From: Sphingobacterium sp. R2
GTDB lineage: Bacteria > Bacteroidota > Bacteroidia > Sphingobacteriales > Sphingobacteriaceae
Length of the DNA: 64,000 nt
Direction of reading: 5' to 3'
NCBI RefSeq assembly: GCF_040760075.1
Contig: NZ_CP142884.1
Span: 1,612,001 to 1,676,000 of the forward strand
Part shown: positions 56,587-64,000 of the stretch, piece by piece
Numbering within the stretch: position 1 is the stretch's first letter
Layout of the letters: each line of letters starts with the position of its first letter
Notes under the pieces: generated by a model
Databases searched by the model: none
Told to the model about the DNA's origin: nothing
What the model saw: only the letters and a program-made list of their open reading frames with translations
Made by a program: the position numbers and the translations under genes

Positions 56587-58122
56587 ATGTCATCTCAAAG
56601 ACCTACTTTTAAGCCTTACTATCAGGATCAGATTATGGCAATTCCCCCAACTTTGGACGAATTGGTCTCCAAAGGACATCCGGTACGTATTGTTAACGAT
56701 GTGATCAACCGTATCAACATACAGGGTCTTTTGGATGCCTACAAGATAAAAGGCTGTTCCAGTTATCATCCGCAAATGCTGTTGAAGGTTCTGGTGTTTG
56801 GCTATGTAAGCAATGTCTACAGCAGTCGGAAACTGGAAACAGCCTGCCGGGAGAATATCAACTTCATGTGGCTGAGCGGCATGAGCTATCCCGATCACAA
56901 TACCATCAACAGATTTCGTGGTGTCCGCTTAAAAGAAGCACTTCGCAGTGTATTTGAAGAAGTTGTTAAGCTCCTGGCCGAAGAAGGGTTGTTAAGCATA
57001 GAAGATGTCTACACCGATGGCACCAAGATAGAGGCTAATGCAAACAGATACACTTTCGTTTGGAAGAAAGCTATCCATACCAATAAGGAAAAGATGAAAG
57101 CTGCCTTAAAAGATATATGGGACTACGCCCAAAGTATTGCCAAGTCGGAGGACAACCTCCCGGATCCTCCCGATCTGACGACAATTGACAGCGAAAAAGT
57201 CCGGGCTACGGTCGATAAGCTGAACAGAGTCTTATCCGACAAACCTTCGGTAAATAAAAAGATGAAGGCAAAGTTGCGTTATGTAACCAAAAACTATCCA
57301 GAGAAGATCGTACAATATGAAGAGCAGGAAGCTACTCTGGGAGACAGAAACAGTTATAGCAAAACAGATCCCGATGCCACCTTTATGCGGATGAAAGAGG
57401 ATCATATGAAAAATGGCCAGCTCAGACCAGGATATAATATCCAGATATCCACGTCCAATCAATACATCGTCAATTACACCATACATTCCAATCCCACAGA
57501 TACCAGAACATTATCCGGTCATTTGCAACAACATGAGGACAGCTTTGGAAAAACACCGGGAACCCTTACCGCGGATGCCGGTTATGGCAGTGAAGAAAAC
57601 TATGCATTACTGGCAGCAAAAAATATTGAGAGCTATGTGAAATATGGTATGTTTGACAAAGGACAGAAAAAGAGCTGTGGGGATAAGAAACCATTTTCTG
57701 TAGATAAATTACATTATAATCCTTCACAAGATTGCTATATCTGTCCAATGGGACAGGAAATGCATTGTATAGGTACATTTAGCCAAAAGACCTCCGCAGG
57801 CTTCCGGCAGGAAATCAAAAAGTATCAGGCAAAAAACTGCACAAACTGCCCGTTGAATGGCGCCTGTCACAAATCACAGGGAAATAGGATCATCGGGGTG
57901 AATAAGCAACTTGAGATTTACAGGAACAGGGCATACCAATTGCTCAACAGCGATGTAGGTGTAGCTAAACGAAAACAGAGGTGTTGTGACGTCGAACCTG
58001 TCTTTGCAAACATTAAACAGAACCATGGGTTCCGAAGATTTATGCTCCGGGGTAAAGAAAAAGTGTCCATAGAATGGGGATTATTGGCAATAGCACAAAA
58101 TCTAAGAAAAAAAGCAGCCTAA
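56587..58122 (+). CDS. IS1182-family transposase
   Basis: A 511-residue DDE transposase. 'YHPQMLLKVLVFGYVSNVYS' is the N-terminal DUF772-type domain. Catalytic acids are probably the Asp in VYTDGTKIEANANRY, the Asp in LTADAGYGSEENY and the Glu in DVEPVFANIKQNHGFRRF. Between the last two lies a Cys-rich insert (YICPMGQEMHC and NCTNCPLNGAC), usual for the family. ATG 56587 begins the recognisable N-terminus. The frame is intact, so the element may still be active. Confidence 0.88.
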   Translation: MSSQRPTFKPYYQDQIMAIPPTLDELVSKGHPVRIVNDVINRINIQGLLDAYKIKGCSSYHPQMLLKVLVFGYVSNVYSSRKLETACRENINFMWLSGMSYPDHNTINRFRGVRLKEALRSVFEEVVKLLAEEGLLSIEDVYTDGTKIEANANRYTFVWKKAIHTNKEKMKAALKDIWDYAQSIAKSEDNLPDPPDLTTIDSEKVRATVDKLNRVLSDKPSVNKKMKAKLRYVTKNYPEKIVQYEEQEATLGDRNSYSKTDPDATFMRMKEDHMKNGQLRPGYNIQISTSNQYIVNYTIHSNPTDTRTLSGHLQQHEDSFGKTPGTLTADAGYGSEENYALLAAKNIESYVKYGMFDKGQKKSCGDKKPFSVDKLHYNPSQDCYICPMGQEMHCIGTFSQKTSAGFRQEIKKYQAKNCTNCPLNGACHKSQGNRIIGVNKQLEIYRNRAYQLLNSDVGVAKRKQRCCDVEPVFANIKQNHGFRRFMLRGKEKVSIEWGLLAIAQNLRKKAA

Positions 58123-58334
58123 AAAGCTACTTTTTGTTCATTTCTCCCCTCCATATGAGTCTTTTTCAAATAACCAACAAACAACACACAAATCTATCTC
58201 ATAGACTTTTTAAACAAAAAAACTGTCCCAAATAAATTTGAGACAGCCTCTTTTTATTTCCAGCTTATTCCAGGATGTATAACGTGACATGATTCAGTGA
58301 TCGTAATATTGTTAATGAAGCTCCAATGACCCAT

Positions 58335-58376
58335 CGTGTTAATTTAATGTGAATTCATTATAATTAACGTGTTAAT
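58335..58376. repeat. Direct and inverted repeat upstream of the ECF sigma gene
   Basis: CGTGTTAAT occurs at 58335-58343 and again at 58368-58376. GTTAATTTAATG and TTATAATTAAC form an imperfect dyad centred on GAATTC (58351-58356). It is about 100 bp before the sigma factor ATG and might be an operator. The rest of the gap from 58255 holds nothing else I can support. Confidence 0.35.
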
Positions 58377-58479
58377 AGTTGTGAAACTGTGATTTATGGT
58401 TCATATCTGATGTGTGTTTCATGGGTATATTTTAAAAAATTCTCACTAAACTTGTAGGATCAATTATAAGTGATGAAGA

Positions 58480-59034
58480 ATGCCTATTGAAAATAATAAT
58501 GCCCTGGATTTTAAAGCGTTCTTTTTACTTTATAAGGATAAAGTGTATAAATATGCTTATTTACACCTGAAAGAAGAATCAGCTGCCGCAGATTTAGTCC
58601 AGGAAGCATTCTCCCGAATTTGGAAAAAATGGGCGGAATTAGATGAAAATAAAAATCCGCAGTCTTATCTCTATACGATTGCGCGGAACCTTGTGTTTGA
58701 CGAGTTGCGGAAACAAAAGATCAGATTCCAATTTCAGGCTGCAGATATCGATCAGACCAAATTGGTAGACAATTCGAATGAGGAAGCTATTCGGTTTAAA
58801 GATTTGGAACGAGTTTATCGTGAGGCCATTTCAAAACTCCCAAAATCGCGACTCGAAATCTTTTTGTTGAGTAAAGAGGAGTTTTTGGATAATCAGGAAA
58901 TTGCGGATAGGCTTGGGATTTCCGTTAATACCGTCCGCGATCAATTGGTTAAAGGCAACAAGTTTGTTCGGCAATATATTCTCGATCATTTTGAGATTTC
59001 AATAGCCCTATTGATTTTTTTAAAAATTTTTTAG
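58480..59034 (+). CDS. ECF RNA polymerase sigma-70 factor
   Basis: A 184-residue sigma factor. Region 2 shows AAADLVQEAFSRIWKKW and 'SYLYTIARNLVFDELRKQKI'. Region 4 shows 'LPKSRLEIFLLSKEEFLDNQ' and 'EIADRLGISVNTVRDQLVKG'. This is the Bacteroidota family usually paired with FecR anti-sigma factors and SusC receptors. The next genes are exactly FecR, SusC and SusD, so it should switch on this transport operon when the receptor binds its ligand. The hydrophobic C-terminal tail is common in the family. Confidence 0.92.
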   Translation: MPIENNNALDFKAFFLLYKDKVYKYAYLHLKEESAAADLVQEAFSRIWKKWAELDENKNPQSYLYTIARNLVFDELRKQKIRFQFQAADIDQTKLVDNSNEEAIRFKDLERVYREAISKLPKSRLEIFLLSKEEFLDNQEIADRLGISVNTVRDQLVKGNKFVRQYILDHFEISIALLIFLKIF

Positions 59035-59090
59035 AGCTGCATCGTCTTTCGGTCATCTAGATACGTATATGTATTTAAAGATGGGCATAG

Positions 59091-60050
59091 ATGATGAATT
59101 CCAAAATTGCTGCTTTATACAAAAAATTCCTTAAGGGAGAACTTAGTCCCGAGGAAAACGCTATATTTCTTGATTTATTGACTTCTTGTGATCGGGATGA
59201 ACTTCCAGATGTCGAGGAAGTCGTTTCGCTCGATAATCGCGATTGTGAGCTAAATAAAACGGCTTCAGAGGATATCTTCTTTACGATTACAGGTACGTCA
59301 TTGACTCCGCGCTTAATACCTATTTGGAAAAGACGCTGGTCTGTCATTTCCGCCGCTGCCTGTTTACTGTTGATCGGTCTTGCCAGCCTCTTCCAATTTG
59401 AATTTAAGGGCCAACAGGAGATTAATAAAGTTTCTGAAATTGTTCATTATTCCAATCCGACAAAATTTGTTAAGCAACTTGTATTGCCCGATGGTACACA
59501 TGTTTCTCTTCGGCAAGGTGCACATATTAAATTGTTGTCAGATTTTGATACAGACAGTTTACGTCGGATCAAGCTTTCGGGGGAAGCTTTTTTTGAGGTA
59601 GCTAAGAATGCTAAACAACCTTTTGTAATCGCCAGTTCCGGCGACTTTGATGTTCGCGTATTAGGCACCGCATTTAATTTAAATTGTTCTGAAGGAAGGA
59701 GCAGTCTCGTGTTGAATCATGGTAAAGTACGCGTTTCGCGCGATGGTCAATATTCTGTTGTTAGTCCCGGTGAGAAAGTCGCCTATGATGTGCGACAAAG
59801 ACAATTTGATGTAGCCAAAGCGGATACAAGCACCGCATCGAACTGGAAAAGTGATCTCTTGTCATTTAATCAAGTTCCACTCGCGCAGATTGTAGCCGAT
59901 CTAAATAATCTTTATCCCGATAGTCATCTCGAGTTAATCGATTCTTTCCGGACTGAAAGTTATACCGGTTATCTACCGGCTAGCGATTTGGAAAAGTCTC
60001 TTAAGATGCTCAATACTGCATTTAATCAAACAATTATCCATAAAAAGTAA
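59091..60050 (+). CDS. FecR-family anti-sigma factor / signal transducer
   Basis: A 319-residue inner-membrane protein. The N-terminal cytoplasmic anti-sigma region (about 1-80, 'ALYKKFLKGELSPEENAIFL') leads to one membrane segment (about 85-103, SAAACLLLIGLASLFQF). The periplasmic FecR domain follows ('LVLPDGTHVSLRQGAHIKLL', 'LSGEAFFEVAKNAKQPFVI', 'VRVLGTAFNL'), then the DUF4974-like end ('FNQVPLAQIVADLNNLYPDS'). It relays the receptor signal to the ECF factor encoded 56 bp upstream. A second ATG at 59094 is an equally good start. The SusC gene starts 3 bp after the stop. Confidence 0.92.
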   Translation: MMNSKIAALYKKFLKGELSPEENAIFLDLLTSCDRDELPDVEEVVSLDNRDCELNKTASEDIFFTITGTSLTPRLIPIWKRRWSVISAAACLLLIGLASLFQFEFKGQQEINKVSEIVHYSNPTKFVKQLVLPDGTHVSLRQGAHIKLLSDFDTDSLRRIKLSGEAFFEVAKNAKQPFVIASSGDFDVRVLGTAFNLNCSEGRSSLVLNHGKVRVSRDGQYSVVSPGEKVAYDVRQRQFDVAKADTSTASNWKSDLLSFNQVPLAQIVADLNNLYPDSHLELIDSFRTESYTGYLPASDLEKSLKMLNTAFNQTIIHKK

Positions 60051-60053
60051 TTT

Positions 60054-63000
60054 ATGAAAAGAACCAATTACTATTTAAAACTTATGGGAAGTGCGCTGCT
60101 CTTTCAGTCGCTCGCACTTCATACCATGGCCTCACAATTTTCTACCAGTGAAGGAATCGGGAAAATCCTCACGCGAATGGAACAGAAATTCAACGTCAAA
60201 TTTGGTTATGATGCTTCGATCTCGAACCAAAAGATCAATGAAGCCGCTGACCTTGATAAATTGAAAAAGGAGCAAATCGTTCAATTTATCCAGACAATTT
60301 CAGACGGAAATCTTAAAGTCAAAAAAATTGATGAGAAGCTTTATGTGATCTCGAGAAAAACCGGAAACGAGACTAAGGTTAAAAACGACAAGCCCGTTTC
60401 TAACTTTGCCAAAGAGATCCGAGGTAAGGTTGTCGACCAAGAAACGGGGCAGCCTATTGCCGGAGTCACGGTACGTGTCAAAGGCAGTGCACAAGTAACA
60501 ACGACCGATCAGCAAGGCACTTTTCGATTTGTCAATGTGGCAGACGATGCTATTTTATTGATCTCCTATATTGGTTATCAAACAAGTGAAGTATCCGCTT
60601 CAAATGCCGATGTTATTAAGTTAGGCAAATCTTCCGAAGAGCTTGGTGAAGTTGTTGTAACGGCACTGGGTATAAAGAGAGAACAAAAAGCACTGGGATA
60701 TGCAACGCAAAGCATTAAAGGTGATGATCTGACGCGTGTAAAGGGGGTTGATGTAGGAACCACATTGACCGGACGTATTTCGGGTGTCCGTGTTTTGAAC
60801 AGTACGGAGTTTAACAGTACACCCCAAATCCAAGTAAGGGGACTAACGCCTATTTTGGTGATCGATGGTGTCGCCTATGAAAATCTTACCCTACGTGATG
60901 TGCCGGTAGATAATATCGAAGATATGAACGTGCTGAAAGGTGCAACCGCAACGGCCTTGTACGGTAGCATGGGGGCTGGTGGCGCCATTATGATTACGAC
61001 AAAAAAGGGACTTGCGGAAAAAGGAACGGAGATCTCCGTCAATAGCAATAACATGTTTTTTTCGGGTTATCTAGCTTTGCCCGAGGTACAACATGGGTAT
61101 TCTTCAGGTGAGGGGGGGAAGTTTAATAATGATGATTATGTGTGGGGAGATAAACTGGATATTGGGCGTACAGCCAAACAATGGAACCCACAGACAAAAC
61201 AACTGGAAGAGATGGAGTTGCTTTCCCGAGGCAAGGACAATTTTAAGAATTTCCTTGAGCCGGGATTTATATCCAATAATTCCGTCAGTTTTACCAATCA
61301 GGGGGAACACGGAAGTATTAGAACATCGATCAATCATATCTATAACAAAGGGCAATATCCAAACCAAAAGCTGAATATGACAAATATGTCTGTTGCTGGG
61401 CAGACTAAGATCAGCGAAAAAGTCGATATAGAAACGCGGCTTGCCTATAACCGTCGTTCAGCAACAAGTAATTTTGGCGCAGGATATAATGATCAGGGAT
61501 ACATTTATAATATTCTCGTGTGGACTGGGCCTGAATATAATTTGCAGGATTACAAAGATTATTGGTTGATTAAAGATCAATCTCAAAATTGGATGTATAA
61601 AGCTTGGTATGATAATCCCTATTTAACGGCCTATGAGAAAGTTACCCCTGAGCTGGTTAATAAGATGAACGCTGCCTTGACCTTAAATTATAAGGTTTCT
61701 GATTGGGGAAAACTTATGGTACGTACAGGATATGATTATTATGGACAAAGACGAGAGCAACGCAATCCAATGGGGATTTATGGTACGAGGGGCGGATATT
61801 CCGGCTTTGACAGTAAAGGAAAGTATTGGATGCAAAATCAAGATGGTTTTAGTACAACAAATGACGTAATCTTTACAGCGAAAAAGAAAGTTGGTGATTT
61901 TGGCTTCGACGGATTATTGGGCGGTGCTCTTTTTTATCGACGTGACAATGCCGTTACAGCTACGACAGTCAATGGGTTATCGATTCCAGGATTTTACTCA
62001 CTTCGAAACTCAATTGATCCAGTGTCGACTGTTGAAAGTAAAACAAAAGAAATGGTCAACAGCACCTATGGACGCCTTTCTGTCTCCTGGCGTAATGCTG
62101 TGTTTGTAGAAGCGACAGGACGTAACGATTGGTCTTCGGCTTTATCTAAAGAACAACGTTCCTATTTTTATCCTTCAGTTTCAAGTAGTATAGTCATAAG
62201 TGATCTTATAGGGAATAAGCCGGCTTGGTTGGATATGTTTAAAATCCGTGGATCTTGGGCCGTTACGAAGACAGTACCTTCTCCATATGAAATAAACCAG
62301 GCCTTTACAATTAGCAATAATGTGTGGGATGGATTACCAACCGCTTCTTATCCGAATTCAATTAAGGATTACTCCATCTCACCTACGCAGCGCGATTTGA
62401 CGGAGTTCGGTTTTGATTTTGGATTATGGAAAAATCGATTCTATGGTAATTACACCCGCTATTATCGTTTATTACATAATGTAACAACTTATGCAACCAT
62501 ATCGGGTTCATCAGGCTTTACTTCGCGGTTAATTAATACGCAAGAGGAGAAAATGACCAAAGGTCATGAAATTACATTGGGTACAGCTGCTATCAAAAAG
62601 GAGAATTTCCAATGGGATGTTATTTTAAATATGTCACAAAACCTGGAATTCTTCCACAAGCTTGATCCCGTTTATTCTGCAGATGCATTATACGTTAAAA
62701 AGGGAGCTAGGACGGATTATATTACCGTAAAGGATTGGGAACGATCACCTGACGGTCAGATTGTTAATAACGCCTCGGGAATGCCAATATCTGCAAAATA
62801 TGCTGCTCAGTTGTATGGTTATACTGCACCAAAATGGTTCGGTGGATTGACAAATCAATTTCGTTACAAAGACTTCTCGCTTTCTTTGAGTGTTGACGGT
62901 CGAATAAAAGGAATGTCTTATTCAGGTATGAACGCCCGTTTATGGCAGACTGGTGCACATCCTGATTCAGACAATCCATATCGTTACGAAGAGGTTGTTA

Positions 63001-63392
63001 ATGGTAATAAAACGTTTGTTGCACCTGGTGTGAAGATCGTTTCAGGAGGGGTTACGTATGATAAATACGGACAAATTGCAGAAGATACGCGTGTTTTTGC
63101 AGATAATGATAAAGTAGTTTCTTATGAGACCTATTGGAAATCTGCGTATTCTGGAAGACGTAATTATTGGGATGAGACATTTATTAAACTTCGCGAGCTA
63201 TCGCTCAATTATCGCGTCCCTGAGAGATTAGCATCTAAATTTAAAGCTAAGCGTGCCAGTGTCGGTGTTACTGGGCAGAATTTGCTTCTTTGGACAAAAG
63301 AATACCGTTTTTCTGATCCAGATGTTGGTTCAGAAGATTTGAACTCGCCATCTATGCGTTACATAGGTTTTAATTTAAATGTAACTTTCTAA
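60054..63392 (+). CDS. SusC/RagA-family TonB-dependent receptor with STN signalling domain
   Basis: A 1112-residue outer-membrane transporter: signal peptide (about 1-26), an STN secretin/TonB domain (about 30-100, 'MEQKFNVKFGYDASISNQKI'), a CarboxypepD_reg-like domain (about 117-200, 'VVDQETGQPIAGVTVRVKGS'), the plug with 'VVVTALGIKREQKALGYA' and 'LKGATATALYGSMGAGGAIM', then the barrel ending 'MRYIGFNLNVTF'. The STN domain is the part that contacts FecR, matching the sigma and anti-sigma genes upstream. It pairs with the SusD-like gene 17 bp downstream to import a glycan or other oligomer; the substrate is unknown because no hydrolase gene is inside the window. Confidence 0.93.
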   Translation: MKRTNYYLKLMGSALLFQSLALHTMASQFSTSEGIGKILTRMEQKFNVKFGYDASISNQKINEAADLDKLKKEQIVQFIQTISDGNLKVKKIDEKLYVISRKTGNETKVKNDKPVSNFAKEIRGKVVDQETGQPIAGVTVRVKGSAQVTTTDQQGTFRFVNVADDAILLISYIGYQTSEVSASNADVIKLGKSSEELGEVVVTALGIKREQKALGYATQSIKGDDLTRVKGVDVGTTLTGRISGVRVLNSTEFNSTPQIQVRGLTPILVIDGVAYENLTLRDVPVDNIEDMNVLKGATATALYGSMGAGGAIMITTKKGLAEKGTEISVNSNNMFFSGYLALPEVQHGYSSGEGGKFNNDDYVWGDKLDIGRTAKQWNPQTKQLEEMELLSRGKDNFKNFLEPGFISNNSVSFTNQGEHGSIRTSINHIYNKGQYPNQKLNMTNMSVAGQTKISEKVDIETRLAYNRRSATSNFGAGYNDQGYIYNILVWTGPEYNLQDYKDYWLIKDQSQNWMYKAWYDNPYLTAYEKVTPELVNKMNAALTLNYKVSDWGKLMVRTGYDYYGQRREQRNPMGIYGTRGGYSGFDSKGKYWMQNQDGFSTTNDVIFTAKKKVGDFGFDGLLGGALFYRRDNAVTATTVNGLSIPGFYSLRNSIDPVSTVESKTKEMVNSTYGRLSVSWRNAVFVEATGRNDWSSALSKEQRSYFYPSVSSSIVISDLIGNKPAWLDMFKIRGSWAVTKTVPSPYEINQAFTISNNVWDGLPTASYPNSIKDYSISPTQRDLTEFGFDFGLWKNRFYGNYTRYYRLLHNVTTYATISGSSGFTSRLINTQEEKMTKGHEITLGTAAIKKENFQWDVILNMSQNLEFFHKLDPVYSADALYVKKGARTDYITVKDWERSPDGQIVNNASGMPISAKYAAQLYGYTAPKWFGGLTNQFRYKDFSLSLSVDGRIKGMSYSGMNARLWQTGAHPDSDNPYRYEEVVNGNKTFVAPGVKIVSGGVTYDKYGQIAEDTRVFADNDKVVSYETYWKSAYSGRRNYWDETFIKLRELSLNYRVPERLASKFKAKRASVGVTGQNLLLWTKEYRFSDPDVGSEDLNSPSMRYIGFNLNVTF

Positions 63393-63409
63393 AAACCAGT
63401 GAAATTAAG

Positions 63410-64000
63410 ATGAAAATGAAAAAAATGTGTATATATATTGCCATGGGGAGTTTAATCTCATTGGCAAGTTGTTCAAAATTTGATGAGATAAACACGAATC
63501 CGGAAACTCCTGTTCAAGTGAATTCTTCGATGTTAGCGACTCGTATCATATTAAATTTAGCGAACCAGCCTACTCAGAAATCATTTATGCAGCCCTATTT
63601 ATTAACAAAGGAGATTGCATGGACGGAATTAGTTGAAGGGTATCAATATAACGGATTCGGTGAAGGGAGTATATCGATGAATGCAATCAATGATGCTCAC
63701 TTTATGGGACAGTATGCTTCGACAGATGTGTTAGCAAATTCCTACAATGGATTAATGTATTTCGCTAGGGCTGTAAAATTTTATGAGGCTACCATGAGTG
63801 TTGGAGATATACCTTATAAAGAAGCATTAAAAGGGGAGTCTGACAAAACATATTTTCCAAAATACGACAGCCAAAAGGAAGTCTTTTTGGGTATTCTTGA
63901 TGAATTAGAAAAAGCAGATCAGCTTTTTGCAAGCGGAGCAAAATTTGCAGGCGATCCGATGTATGGTGGAGATATAACAAAATGGAGAAAGCTCGTCAAC
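63410..64000 (+). CDS. SusD/RagB-like nutrient-binding lipoprotein, truncated by the window edge
   Basis: 197 codons are visible from ATG 63410 to the right edge with no stop. The N-terminus is a lipoprotein signal with LASC (Cys21), then FDEINTNPETP, typical of the SusD-like_2 group that starts 'F.diN.np..p'. Later 'NSYNGLMYFARAVKFYEATM' and 'MYGGDITKWRKLVN' match the helical TPR core of the family. It is the surface ligand-binding partner of the SusC protein encoded 17 bp upstream. Codons 1, 3 and 6 are all ATG, so the exact start is uncertain by a few residues. Confidence 0.88.
   Translation, partial: MKMKKMCIYIAMGSLISLASCSKFDEINTNPETPVQVNSSMLATRIILNLANQPTQKSFMQPYLLTKEIAWTELVEGYQYNGFGEGSISMNAINDAHFMGQYASTDVLANSYNGLMYFARAVKFYEATMSVGDIPYKEALKGESDKTYFPKYDSQKEVFLGILDELEKADQLFASGAKFAGDPMYGGDITKWRKLVN

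Larger units (their letters stand above)
56481..58254 (+). mobile_element. IS1182-family insertion sequence
   Basis: A 1.77-kb element bounded by an 18-bp perfect inverted repeat, AAAAGAGGCTGTCTCAAA at 56481-56498 and its complement at 58237-58254, holding one transposase gene. The left repeat continues into a 13-bp hairpin. No target-site duplication is visible next to the repeats. The flanking A and T runs make the exact end uncertain by about four bases; the core may be GAGGCTGTCTC. It separates the DUF3843-like gene from the ECF sigma gene. Confidence 0.82.

Noticed and set aside
56470..58265. Target-site duplication around the insertion sequence
   Set aside because: The flanks ACAGGAC on the left and TATTTCC on the right share no direct repeat. 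A/T runs at the ends obscure the exact junction.

Overview
The window comes from a Bacteroidota chromosome, most likely Sphingobacterium. The 16S gene (31277-32806) reads like that genus. Promoters carry the Bacteroidota -7 element TAnnTTTG, and the gene content is typical of the phylum: a SusC/SusD pair with ECF sigma and FecR, fimbrillins, DUF4625 and DUF5689 lipoproteins, and a large LepB. All names rest on motifs and remembered family features; no database was searched.

Left part (1-13.7 kb). The end of a surface-polysaccharide cluster: a UDP-glucuronate decarboxylase, a CpsB/YwqE-type phosphatase, a membrane CapD/WbpM-type dehydratase and a complete dTDP-L-rhamnose operon (rfbB-C-D-A). 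Then come a TPR sensor kinase, an acyltransferase-3 protein, a secreted cytosine-deaminase-like amidohydrolase and an AraC regulator. Convergent gene ends here carry long, nearly perfect inverted repeats that run into the coding 3' ends.

Middle (13.9-29.9 kb). A LamG-GH127 glycosidase; a minus-strand operon of one TonB-dependent receptor and two histidine-rich DUF4625 lipoproteins, whose promoter is bracketed by two GCAA-N5-TTGC boxes (candidate metal-responsive repression); a Sel1-repeat / divergent HSP90 / helical-repeat gene set; two small secreted proteins; and signal peptidase I.

rRNA region (29.9-36.5 kb). A gene-poor 1.4 kb leader with a structured, possibly transcribed element, a CTAA-rich repeat array and two promoters, followed by 16S, tRNA-Ile(GAT), tRNA-Ala(TGC), 23S and 5S.

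Right part (37-64 kb). A hybrid sensor kinase, a small membrane protein and a phosphoglycolate-phosphatase-like HAD enzyme precede the most striking locus, 41116-49412 on the minus strand: a fimbrillin fused to a DNA/RNA non-specific endonuclease, a second fimbrillin, a TonB-dependent receptor, a DUF5689 lipoprotein and a secreted endonuclease/exonuclease/phosphatase. Two of the lipoproteins share a C-terminal domain. This looks like a PUL-style system for degrading and importing extracellular nucleic acid. A divergent clostripain-like protease, two unknown envelope proteins, a second CpsB-like phosphatase and a DUF3843-like gene follow. An IS1182-type element then separates them from an ECF sigma / FecR / SusC / SusD operon that runs off the right edge. 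No CRISPR array or prophage was seen.
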